DNA of 31,807 bases from Streptomyces roseochromogenus subsp. oscitans DS 12.976 (GTDB lineage Bacteria; Actinomycetota; Actinomycetes; Streptomycetales; Streptomycetaceae): contig NZ_CM002285.1 in assembly GCF_000497445.1 (NCBI RefSeq), forward strand, positions 4,742,926 to 4,774,732, written 5' to 3'. Positions 15,738 through 23,537 of this stretch are shown here, one piece after another; the first letter of the stretch is position 1; each line of letters opens with the position of its first letter. Under the pieces are notes generated by a model, which did no database searches, was not told the DNA's origin, and saw nothing but the letters and a program-made list of their open reading frames with translations. A program made the position numbers and the translations under genes.

Positions 15738-18128
15738 TCAACGGTCCACTCTCTCACCCGTCCCGGACGGGTCGGTGCTTTCCGGTGCGGTGTCCGGTAC
15801 AGGGTCACTCGGGTGCTCCGGGGCTTCTGCCCCGGAAGCGGAGTCCGATTCCTCCGCTTCCTCCGGCTTCTCCGGGAGACGGTCCGCGGGGGCGTCGGGG
15901 TTCCCGGGCTCGTCGGAGGCCTCCTCCGCAGTGCCGGGGCCGTCCTCCTCCGCCTGGCGGACCGCGGCGCGCTTGCGCTGGGTGTACATCCGGAAGCCGG
16001 CGAGGACGAGGAGCAGCACACCACCGCCGATGACCAGCATCACGGTGGGCGTGATCTCGGTGACCTTCACATCGAAGCTGACGGGGTCGCCGTACCTCTG
16101 GCCGTCCTCGGTGTACAGCTGGGCGACCACCGTGACGCGGCCGTTGGCGTTGGCCGACGTGCTGAACTTCACGGACTGGCTGTGTCCGCCGGAGATCTCG
16201 ACCGGCTGTTCGGCGTAGGCCTTGCCGCCGATCTTCAGCCGGGTCGGCATGTTCGAGGTGAGGCGCAGCACCAGATGGCCGACGGGCTGGACGAGGTTGT
16301 TCTGGACGGTCACCGGGATGGTGGCGCTGCGGCCGGAGAGCTTGGTCTCCGACTTGTCGATCAGCTTGACCTGTTCGGCCAGATTGTCGAGCCACTGCTC
16401 CACGCCGTCGCGGTAGCTGCCCGCTTCCGCGCTCCTGCCCCGCCACGACGTGGACATCTCACGGTTTATGGCCCGCCCGAACGGCGTGACGACGCGGGAC
16501 TGGTCGGAGAGGATCACCTGGAAGCTGCCGAGCTTGTCCTGGGTGCGCTCGATCTGTTCGAAGGCCGCCCGCGGCAGCTCCTGCGCGCGCAGCGACGAGG
16601 GGTAGGCGGACGCCGACGGGATACGCGTGGTGGCGTTCGGATCGGGCTTGTCCTTGGCCGCCGCACCGAGGTCCTGGGACTGGGACCAGTTCCCGTCCTG
16701 GATCGTCTTCAGCGCCGCCGCCATCGCCTGTGCCTGGCTCGCCGTGGGCATGCGCTGCGGGGCGATGACGATGCTGCGCTGCTTGTCCGTCTGCGCGTTC
16801 ACCTCGAGGCTCTGGGCCAGGAACTGCTGCACGGCCAGCGTGGCCGAACCTGCCTTCGTCAGATCGCCCTCGAAAGCCGTGGACAGCCGGGCGTCGGAGA
16901 CCACCGCCGTGGTGCCGCCGCCCACCGGGCGGGCGGCGGAGGGCGTGTACGGCAGCCCGGCGGTCTCCTGGAGGCTGTCGCTGCGGGCGATCACTCGGTC
17001 GGCTCCGGCGGAGGTCGCGACCTTCATGATCGCCGGATCGACGGCGCCCTCCACCGGCCAGGCGAAGTCGGTGCTCGGCGTGACGTGGAGCACGGTCTTG
17101 ACGGTGGTGGCGGCGACGTCGGTGGCGTCCTTGAGGTGGCTGAGCGAGCCGGTGACGCTGGTGCCGTTGTGTGCGAGGGACGCGAGGTCCGGGTCGGCGA
17201 AGGGCAGCGCGACGACCTCCTTGCCCGTCACCGCGTTCTGCAGGCTCGCCAGCCACTGCTTGGCGAGCGCCTGGTGGTCCTTCGGGCCGGGCGTGGTGGT
17301 GTCGCCGTCTCCCGCCAGCCGGTAGTTGCCGGTCGCCATCGCGTCCACCGAGGCCAGCAGGTCCGGGTCGATCACCCAGGTGACGTCGAGGTCCTTGCCC
17401 AGAGCTACCATCTGCGACAGCCGGCCGCCCGGCGCGAGCTCCTTGGCCAGGTCGTCGTTGAGGAACACCGGCGTCTGAAGCTCACCGGCGCCCGTCTTTG
17501 CCGTCATGTGGACCGTGGAGATCAGCGGCCACAGGAACGTCGTCTTCGTCTTGGTGTCAGCCCCCGACGGCTGCCACGGCAGGAAGGTCCGCTGGATGCC
17601 GAGCACCTGGTCCCAGGGCTGCCCGGCGGTCTGGCCGGAGAGGGAGACGCCGAACTCGTAGACGCCGTCGTCGCCGAGATCGAGCTTGTCCACGGGGACG
17701 GAGATGCTGAAGTGCTCCGCGACACCGGGGGACAGCGCTGCGAACTTCTCCACGTACTTGCCGCCGACCTCGGCGCCCATGCCGGACTGCAGGTCGTCGG
17801 AGCGCTGAGCGATGGTGTCGATCGCCGAGCGGGTGTTCAGCATGGGGCCGATCTGCAGGCCCACGTGGGCGCCGGTGACGGTCTGCTTGCCGTTGTTGGT
17901 CACCGTGCCCGACACGGTCAGCGTGTCGCCGTCCGTGGGGGCGGTGGGGGTCAGCGAGTCCAGGGAGACGGACACCGGGTCCGCGGAGGCGGCCTGGGCG
18001 TGCGCCGCGGCGGGCAGCTGCAGCAGCCCGGCCAGCAGTGGCGCACCGGCGAGCAGCGCGCCGGTGCGCCGCAGCCACCGGCGGGCAGGTGAGGCACTGG
18101 TCCCCTGGAAGTCAGCCGCCTCGGCCAC
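15738..18128 (-). CDS. Secreted, membrane-anchored envelope protein (DUF6049 family, Rv3909-like)
   Basis: This 796-residue protein has a twin-Arg-containing basic N-terminus and a signal peptide (RRWLRRTGALLAGAPLLAGL, cleavage likely after AHA-QA near 44-46). A large extracellular part begins with an immunoglobulin-like strand region (LTVSGTVTNNGKQTVTGAHV). One C-terminal helix spans about 693-717 (TPTVMLVIGGGVLLLVLAGF), followed by a 79-residue acidic cytoplasmic tail. It is therefore a type I membrane protein facing the wall. The start is GTG 18128. Position immediately upstream of murJ matches Rv3909 in M. tuberculosis. Function is not established. Co-transcription with murJ suggests a role in peptidoglycan export or envelope assembly, which is inference. 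Confidence 0.85.
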   Translation of the reverse strand: MAEAADFQGTSASPARRWLRRTGALLAGAPLLAGLLQLPAAAHAQAASADPVSVSLDSLTPTAPTDGDTLTVSGTVTNNGKQTVTGAHVGLQIGPMLNTRSAIDTIAQRSDDLQSGMGAEVGGKYVEKFAALSPGVAEHFSISVPVDKLDLGDDGVYEFGVSLSGQTAGQPWDQVLGIQRTFLPWQPSGADTKTKTTFLWPLISTVHMTAKTGAGELQTPVFLNDDLAKELAPGGRLSQMVALGKDLDVTWVIDPDLLASVDAMATGNYRLAGDGDTTTPGPKDHQALAKQWLASLQNAVTGKEVVALPFADPDLASLAHNGTSVTGSLSHLKDATDVAATTVKTVLHVTPSTDFAWPVEGAVDPAIMKVATSAGADRVIARSDSLQETAGLPYTPSAARPVGGGTTAVVSDARLSTAFEGDLTKAGSATLAVQQFLAQSLEVNAQTDKQRSIVIAPQRMPTASQAQAMAAALKTIQDGNWSQSQDLGAAAKDKPDPNATTRIPSASAYPSSLRAQELPRAAFEQIERTQDKLGSFQVILSDQSRVVTPFGRAINREMSTSWRGRSAEAGSYRDGVEQWLDNLAEQVKLIDKSETKLSGRSATIPVTVQNNLVQPVGHLVLRLTSNMPTRLKIGGKAYAEQPVEISGGHSQSVKFSTSANANGRVTVVAQLYTEDGQRYGDPVSFDVKVTEITPTVMLVIGGGVLLLVLAGFRMYTQRKRAAVRQAEEDGPGTAEEASDEPGNPDAPADRLPEKPEEAEESDSASGAEAPEHPSDPVPDTAPESTDPSGTGERVDR

Positions 18129-18217
18129 GCGCTCGCCCGTCCCTCGTCGTCGTCAGTGGTCGTCGGAATGTGCGTCCACGCATGGTAACGATGCGCGCTG
18201 AGGGGAAGTGCCGCGGT

Positions 18218-18247
18218 CTCCTACACAAGATCGAGGAACAGCGGCAA
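18218..18247 (-). promoter_or_regulatory. Candidate promoter of the DUF6049-murJ operon
   Basis: On the minus strand TTGCCG (18247-18242), an 18-base spacer and TAGGAG (18223-18218) give a plausible vegetative promoter about 90 bases before the DUF6049 start. The -10 is one base from the Streptomyces TAGGAT form. Confidence 0.35.
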
Positions 18248-18320
18248 CCCGTCCTCTATATCCAGTATCGAGCGGAGAGCTTCCGTACGCCGCGAGGGCA
18301 GTGCTTGCGGCGGGTATGCG

Positions 18321-18355
18321 GCGAGCTGCCCGCGGGCTCTGGCGGGGCAGCTCGC
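18321..18355 (+). other. 11-bp hairpin in the cca leader
   Basis: GCGAGCTGCCC (18321-18331) pairs perfectly with GGGCAGCTCGC (18345-18355) around a 13-base loop, about 50 bases before the cca start. No T-run follows. The rest of the 278-base divergent gap (18129-18406) holds only the promoter candidate at 18218-18247 and no supported gene. Confidence 0.5.
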
Positions 18356-18406
18356 GGAGGAAATGGAGGGCGCCCCTGGTCGCCAGGCCACGTACCCTGT
18401 TCTGTT

Positions 18407-19849
18407 GTGCCGAACCCCAACGAAGACACTCCCTCTGCCCTGAGCCAGGCGCAGCAGCGCGCGGTCGCCGAGCTGCTGCGGGTGGCCCCGGTCGCCGACG
18501 ATCTCGCCCGCCGATTCCAAGAAGCCGGGTTCTCTCTCGCCCTGGTCGGCGGATCGGTGCGCGACGCGCTGCTCGGCCGGCTCGGCAACGACCTTGACTT
18601 CACGACCGACGCCCGGCCCGAGGACGTACTGAAGATCGCCCGGCCCTGGGCGGACGCCGTCTGGGAGGTCGGCATCGCCTTCGGCACGGTCGGCGCGCAG
18701 AAGGATGGCTACCAGATCGAGGTCACCACCTACCGGTCGGAGGCCTACGACCGCACCTCGCGCAAGCCCGAGGTGTCCTACGGTGACTCGATCGAGGAGG
18801 ATCTGGTCCGTCGGGACTTCACGGTCAACGCGATGGCCGTGGCGTTGCCGGAGAAGGAGTTCATCGACCCGCACGGGGGCCTGGAGGATCTCGCGACACG
18901 GGTGCTGCGGACGCCGGGTACGCCCGAGGAGTCGTTCTCGGACGATCCGCTACGGATGATGCGAGCCGCCCGCTTCGCCGCCCAGCTGGACTTCGAGGTC
19001 GCCCCCGAGGTCATCACCGCGATGACGGAGATGGCGGGGCGTATCGAGATCGTCTCGGCCGAGCGGGTCCGGGACGAGCTGAACAAGCTGATCCTCTCCG
19101 CACACCCGCGCGAGGGAATGGCCCTGCTCGTCGACACCGGGCTCGCCGCCCATGTACTGCCCGAGCTGCCGGCGCTGCAACTGGAGAGTGACGAGCACCA
19201 CCGGCACAAGGACGTCTACGAGCACACCCTGATCGTCCTGGAGCAGGCGATCGCGCTGGAGCAGGACGGACCCGACCTCACGCTCCGGCTGGCGGCGCTG
19301 CTGCACGACATCGGCAAACCGCGCACGCGCCGCTTCGAGAAGGACGGCCGGGTCTCGTTCCACCACCATGAGGTGGTCGGCGCCAAGATGACCAAGAAGC
19401 GCATGACCGCCTTGAAGTACTCCAACGAGCTGGTAAAGGACGTCTCGCGGCTGGTCGAACTTCATCTGCGCTTCCACGGCTACGGCACCGGAGAGTGGAC
19501 GGATTCGGCGGTGCGCCGCTACGTCCGTGACGCGGGCCCGCTGCTGGACCGGCTGCACAAGCTGACCCGCTCGGACTGCACCACCCGCAACAAGCGGAAG
19601 GCGGCCGCACTGTCCCGGGCTTACAGCGGCCTGGAGGAACGCATCGCCCAGCTCCAGGAGAAGGAGGAGCTGGACGCGATCCGCCCGGACCTCGACGGCA
19701 ACCAGATCATGGAGATCCTGGGCGTCGGCCCCGGCCCGGTCGTCGGCAAGGCGTACAAGCACATGCTGGAGCTGCGTCTGGAGAACGGCCCGATGGAACA
19801 CGACGCGGCGGTGACGGCTCTCAAGGAGTGGTGGGCCGAGCAGAGCTGA
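18407..19849 (+). CDS. cca: CCA tRNA nucleotidyltransferase / poly(A) polymerase family protein
   Basis: This 480-residue class II nucleotidyltransferase adds CCA to tRNA 3' ends; the actinobacterial gene is often labelled pcnA. The head domain shows LVGGSVRDALLG (G48-G49, R52-D53), the metal-binding D62-L-D64 and EEDLVRRDFTVNAMAVAL (RRDFT at 135-139). LRMMRAARFAAQLDF is the base-recognition region. An HD domain follows, with H265, H267 and H300-D301 (AALLHDIGKPRTR). The GTG at 18407 begins the conserved part. Upstream extension of the open frame (to 18038) overlaps the divergent gene and is unlikely. It converges on the MFS gene, and no separate terminator is seen except hairpins built on parS sites. 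Confidence 0.94.
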   Translation: MPNPNEDTPSALSQAQQRAVAELLRVAPVADDLARRFQEAGFSLALVGGSVRDALLGRLGNDLDFTTDARPEDVLKIARPWADAVWEVGIAFGTVGAQKDGYQIEVTTYRSEAYDRTSRKPEVSYGDSIEEDLVRRDFTVNAMAVALPEKEFIDPHGGLEDLATRVLRTPGTPEESFSDDPLRMMRAARFAAQLDFEVAPEVITAMTEMAGRIEIVSAERVRDELNKLILSAHPREGMALLVDTGLAAHVLPELPALQLESDEHHRHKDVYEHTLIVLEQAIALEQDGPDLTLRLAALLHDIGKPRTRRFEKDGRVSFHHHEVVGAKMTKKRMTALKYSNELVKDVSRLVELHLRFHGYGTGEWTDSAVRRYVRDAGPLLDRLHKLTRSDCTTRNKRKAAALSRAYSGLEERIAQLQEKEELDAIRPDLDGNQIMEILGVGPGPVVGKAYKHMLELRLENGPMEHDAAVTALKEWWAEQS

Positions 19850-19867
19850 GGCCGTGCGCGAGGACAT

Positions 19868-19881
19868 GTTTCACGTGAAAC
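19868..19881. promoter_or_regulatory. parS: parS site 5 (exact) within a 26-base inverted repeat
   Basis: An exact GTTTCACGTGAAAC. Pairing continues outward to 19862-19887 (GGACAT on the left, GTGTCC on the right, one T-G pair), giving 13 potential base pairs. It lies 18 bases after the cca stop, where a terminator would be expected. Confidence 0.95.
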
Positions 19882-19894
19882 GTGTCCCGAGGGT

Positions 19895-21205
19895 CTAGCG
19901 AGGGGGCGATGTTTCACGTGAAACATTGCCCCCTTTGCTGCCTCCGCGGGCTTCGAAGCGAGCCATGCCCACGGCGACCCCGGCATAGATCAGGGCGACG
20001 AGTACCACCAGTACCGCCGAGCGGCCGTCCGGCGGGAGCATCAGGGCGGCCACCCCGGCGGCGCCGACGAAGGCGACGTTGAAGAGGACGTCGTACACGG
20101 AGAAGATCCGGCCCCGGAAGCTGTCCTCGACCGAGGACTGGACGATCGTGTCCGTGGCGATCTTGGCTCCCTGGGTGATCAGCCCCAGGACGAAGGCTGC
20201 GGCCATCAGGGGGCCGATGGCGAACGGCAGACCCAGTGCAGGTTCCAGAAGCGTGGCCGCGCCGGAGCAGACCACGATCCAGCCGCCGGGGCCGAGCCGT
20301 CCCACCGCCCATGGAGTCACCACCGCTGCCGCGAAGAAGCCCGCGCCGGACACCGCCAGCGCGAGTCCCAGCAGCCGGAGTCCGTCGTCGGGGGTGGTGG
20401 CGAGGGTGTACCGGCACAACATGAGCAGCAGGACGAGGAGCGCTCCGTAGCAGAAGCGCATCAGCGTCATCGAGGCCAGTGCCCAGGCCGCCTCCCGGCG
20501 CCGGGGCTCGGCCAGATGCCGGACGGCCGCTAGCAGATCGCGTGCGGTGTCGACGAGCGCGGTCCGCAGGTGCGGCTGTGCCGGCGCCCGGTCGGGGCCG
20601 AGCAGGGTGCGCCCCATGCTCAGTGAGGTCAGGGCGGCACAGAGATAGAGGAAGGCGCCGAGCAGGACCACTGCGGCATCGGAGCCCGACGCCACGAGCC
20701 GGACGAGGAAGGCGAGGCCGCCCCCTGCGGTCGCGGCGAGTGTCCCGGCCGTCGGAGACAGGGAGTTGGCGAGCACCAGGCGCTGGGGGTCGACCACGCG
20801 CGGCAGGGCGGCCGACAGCCCGGCGAGGACGAAGCGGTTGACGGCCGTGACGCACAGCGCGGACACGTAGAACAGCCAGTCCGGCACCGAGCTGACCATC
20901 AGTACGGCGGTGGCCGCCGCGAGGAGCGCGCGCAGCAGGTTGCCGTACACGAGGACCTGGCGGCGCCGCCAGCGGTCCAGTAGGACGCCCGCGAACGGGC
21001 CGACCAGTGAGTAGGGGAGCAGCAGGACCGCCATCGCCGAGGCGATCGCCGCGGCCGAGGTCTGTTTCTCCGGGGAGAAGACGACATACGCGGCGAGCGC
21101 GACCTGGTAGACGCCGTCGGCGCCCTGCGAGAGGAGGCGCACGGACAGCAGACGTCGGAAGTCCCGCAGACGCAGCAGGACGCGCAGGTCACGGACGACG
21201 GGCAT
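19895..21205 (-). CDS. Major facilitator superfamily transporter
   Basis: This 436-residue protein has about twelve hydrophobic helices and MFS features. After the basic N-terminus (VVRDLRVLLRLRDFRRLLSV) comes GADGVYQVALAAYVVF, then the loop 2-3 motif AGVLLDRWRRRQVLVYGNLL, a good match to motif A. FRGRIFSVYDVLFNVAFVGA is typical of the DHA3-like drug-efflux branch. The substrate is unknown. I chose the ATG at 21205 because GAGG lies nine bases upstream; a GTG at 21220 would add five residues. The last codons run through parS site 6 (GGNVSRETSPPR then TAG). It converges on cca and lies 134 bases downstream of ino1 on the same strand, with a strong hairpin between. Confidence 0.88.
   Translation of the reverse strand: MPVVRDLRVLLRLRDFRRLLSVRLLSQGADGVYQVALAAYVVFSPEKQTSAAAIASAMAVLLLPYSLVGPFAGVLLDRWRRRQVLVYGNLLRALLAAATAVLMVSSVPDWLFYVSALCVTAVNRFVLAGLSAALPRVVDPQRLVLANSLSPTAGTLAATAGGGLAFLVRLVASGSDAAVVLLGAFLYLCAALTSLSMGRTLLGPDRAPAQPHLRTALVDTARDLLAAVRHLAEPRRREAAWALASMTLMRFCYGALLVLLLMLCRYTLATTPDDGLRLLGLALAVSGAGFFAAAVVTPWAVGRLGPGGWIVVCSGAATLLEPALGLPFAIGPLMAAAFVLGLITQGAKIATDTIVQSSVEDSFRGRIFSVYDVLFNVAFVGAAGVAALMLPPDGRSAVLVVLVALIYAGVAVGMARFEARGGSKGGNVSRETSPPR
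19911..19924. promoter_or_regulatory. parS: parS site 6 (exact) within a 34-base inverted repeat
   Basis: An exact GTTTCACGTGAAAC 43 bases after site 5. Pairing extends to 19901-19934 (AGGGGGCGAT on the left, ATTGCCCCCT on the right, one G-T pair), followed by TT. It lies in the last codons of the MFS gene and would form a terminator-like hairpin for transcripts coming from cca. Confidence 0.95.
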
Positions 21206-21227
21206 GGAGCAAAGCCTCACATATGCC

Positions 21228-21261
21228 GAGGGTCCCCGGGTCAGGAAACCCGGGGACCCTC
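21228..21261 (-). terminator. Strong hairpin between ino1 and the MFS gene
   Basis: A perfect 14-bp stem (21228-21241, GAGGGTCCCCGGGT, with 21248-21261) has a six-base loop. It lies 78 bases downstream of the ino1 stop and 22 bases upstream of the MFS start, both on the minus strand. There is no T-run. It probably terminates ino1 transcripts, yet it sits so close to the MFS ribosome site that it could also act as an attenuator. Confidence 0.7.
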
Positions 21262-21295
21262 ACAGCCCTGGCAGGAGCGTTTTCTTCGGCACCTC

Positions 21296-21341
21296 AGCGC
21301 GCCGCGCTGTGTCGAGCTAGCGCGCCGGGCTGTGTCGAGCT
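21296..21341. repeat. 23-bp tandem duplication at the 3' end of ino1
   Basis: Two adjacent 23-bp units, 21296-21318 and 21319-21341, differ at one base (c versus g). The ino1 stop codon occupies 21342-21340 and the same TAG recurs 23 bases downstream at 21319-21317. Confidence 0.9.
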
Positions 21342-22422
21342 AGCGCTCGACCTCACCGCGGATGAACTTCTCGACGTTCTCGCGGGCCTCGTCGTCGAAG
21401 TACTGGACCGGGGGGGACTTCATGAAGTAGGAGGACGCCGACAGGATCGGGCCGCCGATGCCGCGGTCCTTGGCGATCTTCGCGGCGCGCAGGGCGTCGA
21501 TGATGACACCCGCGGAGTTCGGGGAGTCCCAGACCTCGAGCTTGTACTCCAGGTTCAGCGGGACGTCACCGAAGGCGCGGCCCTCGAGGCGGACGTAGGC
21601 CCACTTGCGGTCGTCAAGCCAGGCCACGTAGTCGGACGGGCCGATGTGGACGTTCTTCTCGCCGAGGTCCCGGTCGGGGATCTGGGAGGTGACGGCCTGC
21701 GTCTTGGAGATCTTCTTGGACTCCAGGCGCTCGCGCTCGAGCATGTTCTTGAAGTCCATGTTGCCGCCGACGTTCAGCTGCATCGTGCGGTCGAGGATGA
21801 CACCGCGGTCCTCGAACAGCTTCGCCATCACACGGTGCGTGATGGTGGCGCCGACCTGGGACTTGATGTCGTCACCGACGATCGGTACACCGGCCTCGGT
21901 GAACTTGTCCGCCCACTCCTTGGTGCCGGCGATGAAGACCGGGAGAGCGTTGACGAAGGCGACCTTGGCGTCGATGGCGCACTGGGCGTAGAACTTCGCC
22001 GCGTCCTCGGAGCCCACGGGCAGGTAGCAGACCAGGACGTCGACCTGCTTGTCCTTCAGGACCTGGACGACGTCGACCGGCTCGGCGTCCGACTCCTCGA
22101 TGGTCTGGCGGTAGTACTTGCCGAGGCCGTCGAGGGTGTGGCCGCGCTGGACCGTGACGCCGGTGCTGGGCACGTCGCAGATCTTGATGGTGTTGTTCTC
22201 GGAGGCGCCGATCGCGTCCGCGAGGTCGAGGCCGACCTTCTTGGCGTCGACGTCGAACGCGGCGACGAACTCGACGTCGCGCACGTGATAGTCACCAAAC
22301 TGCACATGCATCAGGCCGGGGACCTTGGACGCCGGGTCGGCGTCCTTGTAGTACTCGACTCCCTGCACCAGCGACGCCGCGCAGTTGCCCACGCCGACGA
22401 CGGCTACGCGAACCGAACCCAT
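21340..22422 (-). CDS. ino1: Inositol-3-phosphate synthase
   Basis: This 360-residue NAD-dependent enzyme converts glucose 6-phosphate to inositol phosphate, which feeds phosphatidylinositol and mycothiol synthesis. Family motifs are the NAD-binding [18 protein letters not shown] at the N-terminus, [47 protein letters not shown] and [10 protein letters not shown]. The length matches the short actinobacterial form. I chose the ATG at 22422 (GGGAG about eight bases upstream) over in-frame starts up to 22470. It follows the PadR gene by 44 bases on the same strand, so both likely share the operator-controlled promoter at 23239-23267. Confidence 0.95.
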   Translation of the reverse strand: MGSVRVAVVGVGNCAASLVQGVEYYKDADPASKVPGLMHVQFGDYHVRDVEFVAAFDVDAKKVGLDLADAIGASENNTIKICDVPSTGVTVQRGHTLDGLGKYYRQTIEESDAEPVDVVQVLKDKQVDVLVCYLPVGSEDAAKFYAQCAIDAKVAFVNALPVFIAGTKEWADKFTEAGVPIVGDDIKSQVGATITHRVMAKLFEDRGVILDRTMQLNVGGNMDFKNMLERERLESKKISKTQAVTSQIPDRDLGEKNVHIGPSDYVAWLDDRKWAYVRLEGRAFGDVPLNLEYKLEVWDSPNSAGVIIDALRAAKIAKDRGIGGPILSASSYFMKSPPVQYFDDEARENVEKFIRGEVER

Positions 22423-22466
22423 TCCGGTTGCTCCCTGTGTGTACGAGTGAGGCCCTGAGGTGGGAC

Positions 22467-23141
22467 TCACGTGGCGGTGTCGTCGGGCGTATCCGTGCCG
22501 GAGGTGCCTCCGGTACGGGGCAGGCCGCCCGTCGATCCTGTGGTGGTGTCCTGAGCGGACCCCTCGGAAGCGGAACCTCTGAGGTCCCGCCCGGCCCGCT
22601 CGCTCTCGATGAGCTCGTTCAGCCAGCGCACTTCGCGCTCCACGGACTCCATCCCGTGGCGCTGGAGCTCGAGTGTGTAGTCGTCGAGGCGCTCCCGCGT
22701 GCGTGCCAGGGAGGCGCGCATCTTCTCCAGGCGCTCCTCCAGGCGGCTGCGCCGGCCCTCCAGCACGCGCATGCGCACATCGCGCGACGTCTGCCCGAAG
22801 AAGGCGAAGCGTGCGGCGAAGTGCTCGTCCTCGTACGCGTCGGGACCCGTCTGCGAGAGCAGCTGCTCGAAGTGCTCCTTACCTTCTGCCGTCAATCGGT
22901 ACACGATCTTCGCTCGGCGTCCGGCGAGGGGAGTGGCGTCCTCATGGGTGCTGCCCGGTTCCTCGATCAACCAGCCGTTGGCGACCAGCGTCTTGAGGCA
23001 GGGATAGAGGGTTCCGTAGCTGAAGGCCCGGAACACACCCAGGGACGTGTTGAGCCGTTTGCGCAGCTCATAGCCGTGCATCGGGGACTCGCGGAGCAGG
23101 CCGAGGACGGCGAACTCGAGGATGCCGGAACGCCGGCTCAT
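22467..23141 (-). CDS. PadR-family transcriptional regulator
   Basis: This 224-residue regulator has the PadR winged helix in the first ~95 residues ([20 protein letters not shown], then [10 protein letters not shown] and [18 protein letters not shown]). A long coiled, charged C-terminal helix region (about 140-195: [20 protein letters not shown]) is typical of the dimerization part. The last 30 residues are Gly/Thr-rich. The ATG at 23141 has GAGGAGG five bases upstream; longer in-frame starts run into the operator. Its likely operator (23214-23236) overlaps its own promoter, and ino1 follows in the same transcript. It probably represses itself and ino1. The ligand is unknown. Rv0047c-ino1 in M. 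tuberculosis has the same order. Confidence 0.9.
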   Translation of the reverse strand: MSRRSGILEFAVLGLLRESPMHGYELRKRLNTSLGVFRAFSYGTLYPCLKTLVANGWLIEEPGSTHEDATPLAGRRAKIVYRLTAEGKEHFEQLLSQTGPDAYEDEHFAARFAFFGQTSRDVRMRVLEGRRSRLEERLEKMRASLARTRERLDDYTLELQRHGMESVEREVRWLNELIESERAGRDLRGSASEGSAQDTTTGSTGGLPRTGGTSGTDTPDDTAT

Positions 23142-23213
23142 CGTCGCCTCCTCTCGGTCCCGCTGATCGCTCCCGCGGGTCTCGCAGTGCCTTTCAGCGT
23201 CTTTATCTCGCGC

Positions 23214-23236
23214 TGATGTATCGACTCGATACATCA
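23214..23236. promoter_or_regulatory. Probable PadR operator, perfect 23-base palindrome
   Basis: TGATGTATCGA (23214-23224), a central C, then TCGATACATCA (23226-23236): 11 perfect base pairs each side. It contains ATGTAT and ATACAT half-sites of the kind PadR-family regulators bind. It overlaps the expected transcription start of the PadR gene, about 73-95 bases before its ATG. Confidence 0.8.
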
Positions 23237-23238
23237 AG

Positions 23239-23267
23239 ACGATAGAACGGCGTCCCGCATGCGACAA
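23239..23267 (-). promoter_or_regulatory. Candidate promoter of the padR-ino1 operon
   Basis: On the minus strand TTGTCG (23267-23262), a 17-base spacer and TATCGT (23244-23239). The predicted start of transcription falls inside the palindrome at 23214-23236, so a bound regulator would block initiation. Confidence 0.55.
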
Positions 23268-23537
23268 GAGGGACGGTGGTGAACGGGGTCACATCACCGA
23301 TTCATCCGATGCAAGTTGCCTGATTTGGGGTGAACTTCAGGGCTCGGTGGGTTTTGGCGGTGCGTAGTCTGTGCGGCATGCAGACCACCGGGAACCAAGT
23401 GACGCCTCGGGGGCGTCGTCGTCCCCGGTGCAGTACGGGTGAATGCAGAACCGACCACATCCGTACTTCGGGGGGACCGGAAATCAGCCGCCGTTCCAGG
23501 CGCGCACGGGTGCGCCTGCCCGAGGAGTAATCGTTCG
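23268..23537. other. padR-PBP divergent intergenic region
   Basis: About 270 bases with no supported gene, leading to the PBP start on the plus strand. I found no convincing vegetative promoter. GGAACC (23391-23396) followed after 17 bases by CGTC (23414-23417) is a weak candidate for an envelope-stress ECF promoter. A GAGGAG ribosome site ends the region at 23522-23527. Confidence 0.4.

Noticed and set aside
14067..18092. A 1341-residue open frame on the plus strand across the murJ and DUF6049 genes
   Set aside because: It is antisense to two well-supported membrane/secreted proteins and has the Arg/Gly/Val-rich composition that high-GC antisense frames always show. No domain is recognisable.
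23391..23417. ECF-type promoter GGAACC-N17-CGTC before the PBP gene
   Set aside because: Spacer slightly long and such short motifs are common in GC-rich DNA; kept only as a weak remark.
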